DNA from: a virus
Strand: one strand, 5' to 3'
IMG/VR virus record: IMGVR_UViG_3300028044_000972
Coordinates: 1 to 50,293 of that record
Length of the DNA stretch: 50,293 bases
Part shown: positions 37,341-46,997 of the stretch, in pieces
Layout of the letters: every line of letters begins with the position of its first letter
Position numbering within the stretch: position 1 is the first letter of the stretch
The notes under the pieces: generated by a model
Seen by the model: the letters and a program-made list of their open reading frames with translations, nothing else
Database searches by the model: none
Told to the model about the DNA's origin: nothing
Made by a program: the position numbers and the translations under genes

Positions 37341-40300
37341 CTAAAATCTCCGGTTGAGATACTCCGCGGCCACCTGGTCCGGCGAGCCCTGCGGGATTTG
37401 CTTGAGCAGCTCGAGCGCCTTCTCCAGCTCCGCGATCTGCCCGCGGTTGCCGATGAGCAGACTTTGCGCGTAGCGAGTCTGCACCGTCCGCATGTTCCGC
37501 TCATTGGCGAAATCCCGTTTTAGCGAATAATACTTCGCCACCCCCTGCATGCCCGAGAGCACGCCCATCCCTTTGCGCAGATCCTCCATGTAAGCCAGCT
37601 GCACCTGCAGATGCCGCAGCTGATCACTGCCCAGGTCCTCCGCGGGAAACTCCGGATCGCGCAGCATATTCCAACCCTTCGCCTTCAGCCGCTCATCGAG
37701 CAGCCGCAGCCGGTCCTCCACCGCCGTCACCGACCGCACCGCCTGGCTGCCGAAACCGATCGGATCGCGGACAAACAACCGCCCCACGAACGGCACATCC
37801 GCCATCTCCATCATCGGCCGGCCCCGGTCGATCGACTCCGCCAGGCGCAGCGTCTCATCCGCCTGACGCGAGAGCGCCTGTTGCACGATATATTGCAACT
37901 TCGCTGGCGAGTAATTCATCATCGTCCCCACCTTCCGGTAAAACTCCGGCGTTGTGCTGTAGTATTGCTCACTCGCCGGCAGCTGCACCATCCACGGCGC
38001 CACGATATGCTTCTGGCGAAACGTCGACCAATTCATGTTCGCCTCCATGATCGTCGCCAGCTGCGGGCCGAAGAACTGCAGCCCGCTCCCCGGGTCCACG
38101 ATCCGTTTCAGCAGCATGCCCGCCGTCCGGTCCGCGTCCACCTTCGGCCGCCCCAGGAGATCATCCATCGTCGCATTATAAACCACCGAGCCCATCACGC
38201 CCTCCGGCCCGTAGGGAAACGGCACCGAGAACCCCGCCAGATCCATGAACGACAGCCGATCATCCACCACCCGTTGACGTTCCCGCTCCTTCTCCTCCTC
38301 ATCCATCATGAGGTAGCGAGCGATCGCCGCCCCGCCGAACATCACCGGTATCATCACCAAGAGCCGCGTCCACGCCGTCCCCCGCACCGCCGGGTCCGGA
38401 TCGGAAAGTTTTTGTGCCACATTGCGCACGCCCTGCAGCATCGGATTGAGGAACCCCGGGATGCTCATGGCAATTTTCGCATCGGCAATCCCCGAGTGCT
38501 CATTGAACTGCCCGCTCGCCGTCCAATACTTCGCCAGCGCCTCCTCATCCGTCGCCCCCCGCTGCAGCGCCGCCACCGCCGCACCCTCACGGCCGGCCGT
38601 CTCGAAGAACGCCGCCATCGCCCGCCCACCCGTCACCAGGTTGATCAAATCCCCCGTCTTCCAGATCGGAAACAACCAATTACTCGGCTGCAGCACCGTC
38701 GCCACCGTCTTGATCACCGGGTCCTTCGCCTGGCTCACATAGAAACCCTCACTCAACCACTGCCAGATCGCCCCGTGCTTGATCGAGGCCAGCATCTCCT
38801 GCTCGCTCGGCTGCACCCGCGAAAGCAGCAAACCCTCCGAGAACACCTGCGGATACTTCTTCGTAAATTTATTGACCACGCCCTTCGTATGCGCCCAGCC
38901 CGGCACCCAGCCGATCGGGTCCGGATTGAGCAACGTCTGCGTGAACGTATCGCGGAACAAATTCCTCAACGCAAAGACCGCACCCTGCGTGATGTTCCGC
39001 TTCCAATTCTGCGTCATCGGCCCCACCAGCCAGGACGCCGCCTTACCCATCTTCGACGCCGTCTGCGGAGAAGCAAAGAGCCCGAAGATCGCCGGATCAC
39101 CCAGCTGGTAATACTCCCGCACCCCATCCCGCAGCAGCGACACCACATTCACGTCCGTCGGTTTCACCGGCCGCCACACATCACGGAAGCTCCAGGAGAG
39201 ATTCACGTCCTCCGCCTTCACCTCCGGCCGGAAGCCCAGCACCTTCTCATAGGCATCCCCGATCGACTTCATCACCCAGCCCAGCGCCTCCTCCTTCGAG
39301 ACCGACGCCGCCGCCTTCATCGGCATCTTCATCTTCACCATCGTCGAGCCCGCCAAGATCCGAGCCTCCGCCGGCAGCGACAAGTCCTTCGCCACCGCCG
39401 CCATATTGTCATAGAGTTTCAACCCGAAGCGATTCCAGTAGTAAGCCTCGAACATCTCCCGCGTCCGCTCCTCCGTCACCTCATCGATATTCCGGATCGC
39501 CTCCCCCGAGCCCCGCGCCCGATAGACCCCCGCCGACATATCGCCCCGCCCGCGGCCCGCCGCGCCGCGGCCCGCCGTCATCACCCGCGGCAGCGGCCAA
39601 TAGCCAGGCCTCGCCCCCTGCATCCGCGCCCGGTCCATCCCCGAGATCAGCCCGCCCGCCTCCTTCACCTCCAGGATAAGGTCATGGAAGCGCGACTGCT
39701 CCTTATACATCCGCGTAAAATTTGGAATATCCTGCACCGCCATCGCCACGATCGCCTTCAAGTCCTCCGGCAAGATCCCCTCCCGCATCCCCGGATATTC
39801 GAGGCCCCCATTCTCCCACCGGTTCAGCGACTCCTGCGCCCACGCCGCCTGGTCAAACTGCGCCAACTTCGACGCCGGCACCTTCTTCCGCAAGTCCGTC
39901 CAGGACTCGCCCGTCAGGTAGCGAAAACTCCCATCCTTCTCCACAATGCGCAACCCCTTCGACGTCCCCGTCCCACTGATCGCCAGCTGCGTCTCCGCCC
40001 CGATCGAGAGGATCATGTTGTAAGCCGACATCAACGGCGTCAGATTCGTCGACCGCACCAGCCGCGCCTTAGTCAGCGCCGCCTTGTAAGCCGTCTCCGT
40101 CTCCTTCCGCTGCTTGATGATCGCCCGCGTGATCTTCCGATCCAGCGACGACACCGGCGCCCCCGAAGCGATCGCATTCACCGCCGCCTCGCCCCCGCGG
40201 ATGATCGCCCCGATCAACTCATTGGCCGAAGGCCGCACATTCGGCGGCGCGTTAAACATCGCCCACCGCGTCGCCACATCCTGCCCCTGGAAAGCATTCA

Positions 40301-43300
40301 CCGCCCGCGCCGCATCCCGCAAGAGCTTCGCCATGCCCGGATAAAACCGCTCCGCCGCCGCCGAGATCGCCGCCGACACCTGCAGATTCTGCACCGTCGC
40401 CGGGTCCGTCAGCAGCAGCCGCGTCCACTCCGCCACGCCCTCACCCCTCCGGTAGCTACGCTGACCCTCCGGCGAGAGCGACGCCGGCGGATCACTCGCC
40501 ATGCTGCCCGGCCGATTCGTCAGCGCGATCAGCTCCGCCGCGTGCGGCACGAAGACATCCGGCAACCGTGCCCGCAGCAAATATTCCAACCCATGCCCCG
40601 CCTCATGGAAATTGATCTGGCTCTGCGTCTCCCGCGTGTAAGCCACATGATTCGCCGGCTTATAGTGCGCCGGATGCGTCCGCGACGTCTGCGTCGTCGA
40701 CCGCCGCATCTCCAAGCGCACCGCCTCATTGACGAAGTCCACGATCGACCGGAACCCCCAGCGTTGTCCTGGTCGGAAATTCTCCACCCCCTTGATCAGC
40801 CGGCGCCCCGCCGAAGTCTCCCCCCGAGCCAGCACCCAATCCGGAGTCTGGAGCGCCGCCATCCCCACCGGAATCGCCCCCGGCGGCACCTGCGCCCCCC
40901 CACCCGACCGCACCGTAGCCGGCGGCGTCAACGGATCACTCGACACCGACCCCGGCGGCTCCATCGCCCTCGAGCTCACCGCATACGGAGCATCCGGCAT
41001 CGCCTGCCCGCGGGTTTGCCTGTTGACATCTTTTGGCTGCGTGGTAGCTTGACTTTGGTTTGATCTAACCGCCGCAAGGCGTGAAGCCACCGCTTCGAGA
41101 GGCCCGACGGAAACGTCGGGCTTCTGTATTTTAGGGCGAGGCAGCGATACCCCAATGCGCCCTTCAATGTCTGCCAAAACGCGATCCGGCGCTTGTAGCC
41201 AATCTCCGCGCTTATTTGGCGTCACAAAGTCTTGAATTGCCGCCGTGCTTTTAGAGAAGGCTGATACGTCGGCATGGTCGCTTATTCTCACCGAAACTGA
41301 TGCCTGCTCAACAACTCCAGCATCATCGTCCAAGTCCCAAGCAAAATTGCTGGTGTCACGCTTGTCCTGCACACCGGCATCGTAAAGCCGCTTGCCAAGC
41401 GCTGGCTCGAAATCAATCACAACGTCCATATACATGGAGTTGCTTTTGCTACTGCCCTTGATTCTGGAAAAACTTACACCCGCCACTCCATCTTGACCGC
41501 GCAGCGTTTTTGCGCGCGAAAGACTGTCCCGCATTGCGTCTCGTTCTATCTCGGGCCGAGCGGCGTCTGCCACTTCTGCGCCAACTTCAAGCAATCCTTC
41601 TGCTGCATCTTGCGCCGTGCTATAGGGTCCAAGCTCTCGCTCGCCGGCATCTACGAAATACGTTCCCTTGTTTGTATCAAGCGACACATTTAAGTCTGGC
41701 GTCAAGCGCCAGCTGCGGATGGCTCCATCGGATTCCGTGGGCTCCCCAAAAATTTGCTCTGGTACATCCGGCATTCCCCGAGATCCTGCCACAGGACCAT
41801 CCGGCATCGCCCCCGGCGGCACCTGCGTCCCCCCACCCGACCGCACCGTAGCCGGCGGCGCAAGGGTCAAGTCCGGCCGCTCCTCCACCCGTGGCGCCGG
41901 CGTTGTAGCCGCGGCAGTCTCTGCCGCGCCAGGCATTTGTGGCCGTGCCCCCCGCATCTCCAGCGGCACATCCTCCATGCTTTGCGTCGCCATGCCGAAA
42001 ATTTCCCGCCCCGACCGCAACCGATTACCCAGCAGCTCGATCAGGTCCGCCTCCGTCTCCACCCGGAAGCCCTTCGCCTTCAGCGCCATGGCCATCTCAT
42101 CGAGATCCATGCCATCCCGGCGGAAGAGCTTATTGATAAAGACCCCCTTCTGGTTATCGCCCCCCTTGCCCTTGCCCGCGCCCTTTGCCTCCTCATAGAG
42201 CGCCTTCAGCTCGCCCGACCACACCGCCCGCTTCGCCCCCGACTTCGGCGCCGGCAGTCCGCCCAGGTCGATCACCGCCGCCAGCAACTCCTCCGCACCC
42301 GCGTCCGCCATACTCTCCCGATAGTCCGCATCCTGCCCGCCCAGGTATTCCTCATAATCCCGCAGCGTCTGCGCATTCAGCGTCGCCGTCCCCGTCGCCG
42401 GGTCCAGGTCATAGAACGGCACCGACAAATCATAAACCTGGAACGCCTTCACCGACACCGGCTCCCCCGCATCGATCGCCGACTTCACGATCTGCAAATG
42501 CTCCGAGAGCAGCGCATTCCAGTTATCCGTCTCCGTCTCCTCCAGGTCGATCCCCCGCTCATTCGCCGTATCCAGCGCCCAATTAAAAGGCTCCGCCATC
42601 GCCGCCGAGACCGCCCGCGGCACCGCCACGGCCGCCGAGGCCGCCGGCCCCGGCATCGGAATCGTCACCGTCCCCGAAGGCAGGACATTGACCGGCGCCG
42701 TCCGCGGCACCGAAACATCCGCCGCCGCCGCTTTCCCGGGCGCTGGCAAAGCCTGTGGCACGTCCGCCTTGGCCCGAGCCACTGCACCCGCCGGCAGCAT
42801 CACCGGCACGCGGTAGGGCACGCGAGCCGCCGCACGGCCCACCGAAGGCACGAGGCCCGCCACCGAAGTCGTCGGCACCTCCACCTCGAGCGGACCCGTC
42901 CGCACCCCGCCCGCCGTATCCATCCGGGCAATGGCCGCCGAGATCGGCGGCTGCGCCTCCCAGACCAGCTTCGTCTCCGCCGCCGTCAGCGGCGTGCCCG
43001 CCTTCATCTTCGCCGCCACCGCCGCCACATCCTTCGCCCTGGCCATCCGGTTGTTGAGGAAAAATCCACCCGTCAAAGCACCCACGCCCGCCGCCGCGGC
43101 AAATCCCCCCGGCGTGATCTCCTGGCCCCGCACCGCCGCATCGATCGGATAAGCCACCACACCCGTCCCGGCGCCCAGCCCAGCCGCCGTCCCCGCCGTC
43201 CGAGCCACCTGCGGCAACCCGCCATCCTGGAAAGCCGTCCGCAATCCCCGGGCGCCCTGCGCCACCGAGACCGGCAGCGCCAGCGCCACCATCCCCATCT

Positions 43301-44348
43301 CGCCCCCCGCCTTGTGCATCGGAAACAACTCCGCCGCCTTCATCACATCGTCGTATTCCGTAAAATGTTCGCCCAGCTTCTTGTAGATCGCGTCGTAGCC
43401 CACGCCCGCCGCAATGCCGCCGCCGATCGCGCCCGCCACCCCGCCCACCACCGCCGCCGCCGGTGCAAAGGGAGCACCCGCGACCGTCGCCAAGGCCGCC
43501 GCTGACGCACCCGCCGCCAAGAGCTTCGCTCCCCCGGCCGCGCCCACCGTCATCGCCCCGCCGCGGCCGGCGCCCTGCAAGATCGCCAAGAGCCGAGGGT
43601 CCGCCTGCGCCTTCTCCTCCAGCTTCCGCCGGTCATCCATCACCTTGAAAATTTTCGCCTCGTCCGCCTTGATCTTCTCATAGTTCGACCGCGGCAAGAT
43701 CCCCGCGGCAAACGCCTCCTCGACACCCTGGGTAAATCGCTCCGGCGACGACTGATCAAAGACAATCTGCCCACCCTCCGAAGGCACCAGCCGCGGCCGC
43801 CGATTCAGCACCGGCTCAGCTACCCCGGGCGCCGCCGCCATCGGTCCCCGCGGCGCCACCGGCGCCATCCCATCGAGCCCCTGCTCCGGTCCCGAGGTCG
43901 GGTCCACGACGAGCGACCCCGTAAATTGAAACGCCGGTCCCTTCGCATCGAAAGTCACATCCGTCCCATCCGCCGCCTCCGGCGTCGTCACCGGCTTCGG
44001 AGTCGGCCGCGGCGCCGGCAGCTTAATCTCCGGCGCCCGTTGCTCCGCCCCCTGGAGAAAGGCCAACGCCTCCTCATCCGATCCGAACCCCGGCCCGCTT
44101 GTCTGCTCCGCCTCCAAGGTAGGGCGCGGCGTCTGCGGCAAATCCTCATCCTCCTGCGGCAGCCGCGGTTCCCCCCGCGCATCGAGGTCATTGAGGAAGG
44201 CGGCATCCGCCGCTTGGACCAGCCGATCCGGCCCCGGGTCCATCTCCACCGGAGGTTCCGGTGCAATATCCAACTGCGGGTCCGCCACCGGACCCCCGTA
44301 GAGAAAGTCCAGCGCCTGCTGGTCAGATTGGAATGCGGCGAGGGCCAT
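37341..44348 (-). CDS. Giant polyvalent protein 2 (zincin, LPD38-like)
   Basis: 2335 residues. Residues ~260-330 and ~390-430 are Ala/Gly-rich hydrophobic. A Pro/Ala-rich linker at ~830-861 (RSGGGTQVPPGA, then MPD) precedes a ~250-residue lower-GC domain (862-1112, starting VPEQIFGEP) closed by RGQAMPD (1113-1119) and a second RSGGGAQVPPGA copy. HEAGH at 1248-1252 is a zincin motif. The C-terminal half resembles large polyvalent-protein domain 38, with RNLFRDTFTQ near 1790. Similar proteins are thought to be ejected with phage DNA. It is a homologue in position, not in full sequence, of giant protein 1. Confidence 0.85.
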   Translation of the reverse strand: MALAAFQSDQQALDFLYGGPVADPQLDIAPEPPVEMDPGPDRLVQAADAAFLNDLDARGEPRLPQEDEDLPQTPRPTLEAEQTSGPGFGSDEEALAFLQGAEQRAPEIKLPAPRPTPKPVTTPEAADGTDVTFDAKGPAFQFTGSLVVDPTSGPEQGLDGMAPVAPRGPMAAAPGVAEPVLNRRPRLVPSEGGQIVFDQSSPERFTQGVEEAFAAGILPRSNYEKIKADEAKIFKVMDDRRKLEEKAQADPRLLAILQGAGRGGAMTVGAAGGAKLLAAGASAAALATVAGAPFAPAAAVVGGVAGAIGGGIAAGVGYDAIYKKLGEHFTEYDDVMKAAELFPMHKAGGEMGMVALALPVSVAQGARGLRTAFQDGGLPQVARTAGTAAGLGAGTGVVAYPIDAAVRGQEITPGGFAAAAGVGALTGGFFLNNRMARAKDVAAVAAKMKAGTPLTAAETKLVWEAQPPISAAIARMDTAGGVRTGPLEVEVPTTSVAGLVPSVGRAAARVPYRVPVMLPAGAVARAKADVPQALPAPGKAAAADVSVPRTAPVNVLPSGTVTIPMPGPAASAAVAVPRAVSAAMAEPFNWALDTANERGIDLEETETDNWNALLSEHLQIVKSAIDAGEPVSVKAFQVYDLSVPFYDLDPATGTATLNAQTLRDYEEYLGGQDADYRESMADAGAEELLAAVIDLGGLPAPKSGAKRAVWSGELKALYEEAKGAGKGKGGDNQKGVFINKLFRRDGMDLDEMAMALKAKGFRVETEADLIELLGNRLRSGREIFGMATQSMEDVPLEMRGARPQMPGAAETAAATTPAPRVEERPDLTLAPPATVRSGGGTQVPPGAMPDGPVAGSRGMPDVPEQIFGEPTESDGAIRSWRLTPDLNVSLDTNKGTYFVDAGERELGPYSTAQDAAEGLLEVGAEVADAARPEIERDAMRDSLSRAKTLRGQDGVAGVSFSRIKGSSKSNSMYMDVVIDFEPALGKRLYDAGVQDKRDTSNFAWDLDDDAGVVEQASVSVRISDHADVSAFSKSTAAIQDFVTPNKRGDWLQAPDRVLADIEGRIGVSLPRPKIQKPDVSVGPLEAVASRLAAVRSNQSQATTQPKDVNRQTRGQAMPDAPYAVSSRAMEPPGSVSSDPLTPPATVRSGGGAQVPPGAIPVGMAALQTPDWVLARGETSAGRRLIKGVENFRPGQRWGFRSIVDFVNEAVRLEMRRSTTQTSRTHPAHYKPANHVAYTRETQSQINFHEAGHGLEYLLRARLPDVFVPHAAELIALTNRPGSMASDPPASLSPEGQRSYRRGEGVAEWTRLLLTDPATVQNLQVSAAISAAAERFYPGMAKLLRDAARAVNAFQGQDVATRWAMFNAPPNVRPSANELIGAIIRGGEAAVNAIASGAPVSSLDRKITRAIIKQRKETETAYKAALTKARLVRSTNLTPLMSAYNMILSIGAETQLAISGTGTSKGLRIVEKDGSFRYLTGESWTDLRKKVPASKLAQFDQAAWAQESLNRWENGGLEYPGMREGILPEDLKAIVAMAVQDIPNFTRMYKEQSRFHDLILEVKEAGGLISGMDRARMQGARPGYWPLPRVMTAGRGAAGRGRGDMSAGVYRARGSGEAIRNIDEVTEERTREMFEAYYWNRFGLKLYDNMAAVAKDLSLPAEARILAGSTMVKMKMPMKAAASVSKEEALGWVMKSIGDAYEKVLGFRPEVKAEDVNLSWSFRDVWRPVKPTDVNVVSLLRDGVREYYQLGDPAIFGLFASPQTASKMGKAASWLVGPMTQNWKRNITQGAVFALRNLFRDTFTQTLLNPDPIGWVPGWAHTKGVVNKFTKKYPQVFSEGLLLSRVQPSEQEMLASIKHGAIWQWLSEGFYVSQAKDPVIKTVATVLQPSNWLFPIWKTGDLINLVTGGRAMAAFFETAGREGAAVAALQRGATDEEALAKYWTASGQFNEHSGIADAKIAMSIPGFLNPMLQGVRNVAQKLSDPDPAVRGTAWTRLLVMIPVMFGGAAIARYLMMDEEEKERERQRVVDDRLSFMDLAGFSVPFPYGPEGVMGSVVYNATMDDLLGRPKVDADRTAGMLLKRIVDPGSGLQFFGPQLATIMEANMNWSTFRQKHIVAPWMVQLPASEQYYSTTPEFYRKVGTMMNYSPAKLQYIVQQALSRQADETLRLAESIDRGRPMMEMADVPFVGRLFVRDPIGFGSQAVRSVTAVEDRLRLLDERLKAKGWNMLRDPEFPAEDLGSDQLRHLQVQLAYMEDLRKGMGVLSGMQGVAKYYSLKRDFANERNMRTVQTRYAQSLLIGNRGQIAELEKALELLKQIPQGSPDQVAAEYLNRRF
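40873..40927. repeat. 55-bp in-gene direct repeat, copy 1
   Basis: Differs from 41806-41860 at one base. Encodes PPATVRSGGGAQVPPGA on the minus strand. Together they bracket a lower-GC 878-bp section of giant protein 2. Confidence 0.9.
41806..41860. repeat. 55-bp in-gene direct repeat, copy 2
   Basis: Encodes PPATVRSGGGTQVPPGA. Partner of 40873-40927. Confidence 0.9.
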
Positions 44349-44356
44349 GGACGCTA

Positions 44357-45013
44357 TTATCGCCCACCACGCAACATCTGGACCGCCTGGGCCTCACTGA
44401 TCTGCCCCGCCAGGAAGGCCGCCCGCACCGCCTCCGGCGTTGAAAGCGCCGGCGCCGCCGTCGGCACCGGAACATTCGTCCCCGCCATCGCCGGCATCGG
44501 AGTCGCCGTAGGCTCTGGCGTCGGGCTCGGAGTCGGCGAAGCCGCCGGCGCCCCGCCGCCGAAGCCAAAGAAAGAAGCAATCCCACTTGGTTCCTCCGCC
44601 GCCGCCCCCTGCGGACCCGCCATCTGCGCCAGCGCATCGGCCAAGGCATTCGATTTCGGGTCCATCTCAAACTGATTCGTCGTGCCCTTGATTATAGCCG
44701 GCGCCACTTCCCCCGTCAGCGGGTCGAAGGTGTAAGCCTTGCCATCCTTCCCCTTCGAGAGTTGCTTCGAGCTCCGTTGCACCATCGGCTGCGCCGAATT
44801 CGGCGACGACATAAAGTAAGGCGTCACCTCCTGCGACACCGCATTGGTCGCCATCCCGGTCGTAGGAGTGAACGATTTTTCGGCCGACTGCACATACCTG
44901 GCATATTGGTCTCTGAACTTGGCCAACTCCTTGCCTTTGATCGATTGACCCTCCGCGTAGCCCAACACGGAGCGTCCGTATTCTTGGGCCGACATGATTT
45001 GTGGTTCCGCCAT
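44357..45013 (-). CDS. Putative virion/ejection protein upstream of giant protein 2
   Basis: 218 residues; AAGGAG lies just upstream of the ATG. The N-terminal half is polar and helical (GKELAKFRDQYARYVQSAEK). The middle has a Pro/Thr-rich linker (ASPTPSPTPEPTATPMP), and the C-terminal ~35 residues (STPEAVRAAFLAGQISEAQA) form a short helical hairpin that may bind a partner. Place and composition fit an ejection-associated protein. Confidence 0.6.
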   Translation of the reverse strand: MAEPQIMSAQEYGRSVLGYAEGQSIKGKELAKFRDQYARYVQSAEKSFTPTTGMATNAVSQEVTPYFMSSPNSAQPMVQRSSKQLSKGKDGKAYTFDPLTGEVAPAIIKGTTNQFEMDPKSNALADALAQMAGPQGAAAEEPSGIASFFGFGGGAPAASPTPSPTPEPTATPMPAMAGTNVPVPTAAPALSTPEAVRAAFLAGQISEAQAVQMLRGGR

Positions 45014-45022
45014 AATGTCTCC

Positions 45023-45553
45023 TTAGAACGTAAAGCTATCCCCGCCGCCTGCGCCGGCCCCCGTTCCATCGCCCCGACCACCAAAGGCATTCGACTGTTG
45101 GTTCATGTAATTCAAGCTCATCAGCTTCGAGCCCGTGTTCTGCATCCCGATGATGTTGTCCCCGATCATCGCCTGCTCGCGGGGATCGCGCTTGAGGAAG
45201 TCCTCGAGGTAGCCGGGGTCAAAGCCCAGTTGCTGCCCGTGCCGCTTCATGAAGTCGCCATAGGCGGTGCCCTTTGCCTCCAAGGCTTTGTTGTTGGCGT
45301 AGGCGCTGATGAAGCTACCGAGGACACTGTCATCGCTCCCCCCGCCACCCTCGCCGCCCTGCATCGCCATTGCCGCCCCGGCCGGTCCACCCATGGCGAA
45401 GCCCGCCACGGCCCGTCCTGCGGTGCGGATCGGCTTCGAGATGTCCGAGCCCAGCTGTTGCATCATCGCCGCGTTGGCCTGGGCGGCCCCGAGCTGTCCC
45501 GAGGCGAGGATTTCCCCGCTGCGGTCATTTACTGTAGGTGCATATTGAAACAT
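45023..45553 (-). CDS. Putative virion protein, Gly/Ala-rich
   Basis: 176 residues from ATG at 45553. The first ~70 residues are Ala/Gly-rich and helical, with possible membrane-active stretches (GFAMGGPAGAAMAMQGGEGG). The rest is polar, with AYGDFMKRHGQQLGFDPGYL. The Gly-rich C-terminus ends GDSFTF. By position it pairs with the 160-residue gene of phage 1. Confidence 0.6.
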   Translation of the reverse strand: MFQYAPTVNDRSGEILASGQLGAAQANAAMMQQLGSDISKPIRTAGRAVAGFAMGGPAGAAMAMQGGEGGGGSDDSVLGSFISAYANNKALEAKGTAYGDFMKRHGQQLGFDPGYLEDFLKRDPREQAMIGDNIIGMQNTGSKLMSLNYMNQQSNAFGGRGDGTGAGAGGGDSFTF

Positions 45554-45575
45554 AGTTTTAGTTATTCTGTTAAGG

Positions 45576-46646
45576 TTAAGCCGCCTTCTTCGGGGCCATA
45601 AGTTCTTGCGCGAGGGCGGCACCGATCACGGCCGGCTTGATCGCCAACCGCTTCTTGCCCTGGTGCTCCACCACTTCCACCGCCTCCGGCAGCACCTTCT
45701 GCACGTCCTGCGCCATGAAGCCGACCCGCTTCTGGTCCTCGCCCTTGTAGGCAAACTCATAAGCCTTGAGCCCGAGCACACCCGCCGCCTGGCCCAGCGG
45801 TTTGATGTTCTTCTTCATCCGCTTGTCCGAGAAGATCGACCCACCGATCTGCCCAAACATGCCCATCATCGCCGCGTTATTCATCGCCCCCGCCTGCATC
45901 GAAGCGCCCTGCAGCGCCGCGTTGTTGTTCAGCACCGAATTGCGGTTCGAGGCGAGCATATTCGTGTTGAAGGTTTCGACGCCCCCCGCCGTGCGCAGCG
46001 AGCCGCCAAAGATGTCACCCACCTGCGCCGTCGTATTAGCCAGCGTGCTTTGCCCCAGCCCAAAGGCCGGCCCGATCGATTGACGGAAAGGGTCAAGCTG
46101 GTTGTAAGCACCCGCCAGACCAACCCGCCGCTGTCTGCGCGCAAGGTCCATCTGGTTGACGCCGGCCGCAAAGCCGCGCCGCTGGTCCTGGCGACCAGAG
46201 GCATAGGCGTCCCGGTTAAGGATCTCCGCGCCCAGCGCAGCGTTCCCGGTCGCCATGCCGCGTGCCGCCATTCCGGCCCTTGCCGACTGCGTTGCCATAC
46301 GCTCCTGCTCTGGGCTCAGCGAGCGGCCGAGGGCCAACTCCGCTTCCGCATCCTGCTGGAGCCGCGCCTCGATGGCATTGGGCGCCGAGGCTGCTTGCAA
46401 CTCCTCGCCGACTACACCCTGCGTGCGTTTTAGATATTCGTTGTCTAATTTGCCAGCGAGTTGGTCGGCCGTCTGAAATTGCAGCGCAGTGTATTGCGGG
46501 TAAAGCCGCTTGATCGACTCCTCTTCGGCGGCTATCTGTGCATTGGCTACACGGATCGACGCGGCGGCCATTTTGTCGTAGTCGATTGGTGCCGGTGCCG
46601 GTGGCAGTGGTTGTGGCGCGGGTGCGCTTGGTCCTTTTCCTCCCAT
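45576..46646 (-). CDS. Virion protein with C-terminal S74 peptidase/chaperone domain
   Basis: 356 residues; AGGAGG upstream of the ATG. A Pro-rich start, helical centre (GMAARGMATGNAALGAEIL) and an S74 intramolecular chaperone domain from ~272: SDKRMKKNIKPLG with the Ser273/Asp274/Lys275 set, and VGFMAQDVQKVLPEAV. In spikes this domain drives trimer folding and then cuts itself off. Here it is attached to a non-fiber protein. The phage 1 homologue at 7315 lacks it. Confidence 0.85.
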   Translation of the reverse strand: MGGKGPSAPAPQPLPPAPAPIDYDKMAAASIRVANAQIAAEEESIKRLYPQYTALQFQTADQLAGKLDNEYLKRTQGVVGEELQAASAPNAIEARLQQDAEAELALGRSLSPEQERMATQSARAGMAARGMATGNAALGAEILNRDAYASGRQDQRRGFAAGVNQMDLARRQRRVGLAGAYNQLDPFRQSIGPAFGLGQSTLANTTAQVGDIFGGSLRTAGGVETFNTNMLASNRNSVLNNNAALQGASMQAGAMNNAAMMGMFGQIGGSIFSDKRMKKNIKPLGQAAGVLGLKAYEFAYKGEDQKRVGFMAQDVQKVLPEAVEVVEHQGKKRLAIKPAVIGAALAQELMAPKKAA

Positions 46647-46650
46647 AGTT

Positions 46651-46995
46651 TTATCCTCCTGTTTTTTTTATGATCTTGTCCCAGCGGTAGACGCGGGGCT
46701 CAAATTGTTGACGGCGATGCCATGCGACATATTGGTGCGGCTTCGGCGCCACGCGCAGAAACTCGCCAACAGCATTTGCGTGCCCAGCAGCAGCAGCCAG
46801 GCGCACGAACCAGCAGTTGGGATCGCCGCCTTCAAAGGTTTGCTCCTCCGCATTCCAGCGTGTTTCGCTGGCCAGCAGGAAAACCTTCGGCGAGTTCCAG
46901 ACGTAGCCGCTGGAGAGATGCTCGCCGAGGAGTTCCCAGAAGTCCGTTGTGTCGTGGGCGTCTTGCCATTGCTTTGCTTTTTGCCATGGGGTCAT
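46651..46995 (-). CDS. Conserved tail-module protein, unknown function (copy 2)
   Basis: 114 residues from ATG at 46995, 2 nt after the fiber stop. Homologue of the 120-residue protein at 8097 with the same position. No motif that names a function. Conserved Trp/Pro positions (MTPWQKAKQW; GGDPNCWFVRLAAA) suggest a structured core. Confidence 0.7.
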   Translation of the reverse strand: MTPWQKAKQWQDAHDTTDFWELLGEHLSSGYVWNSPKVFLLASETRWNAEEQTFEGGDPNCWFVRLAAAAGHANAVGEFLRVAPKPHQYVAWHRRQQFEPRVYRWDKIIKKTGG

Positions 46996-46997
46996 GC

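Noticed and set aside
37611-41063. 1150-residue open frame on the plus strand
   Set aside because: Arg/His/Pro-rich, antisense to the giant protein 2 gene, typical of codon-biased high-GC shadow frames; no family features.
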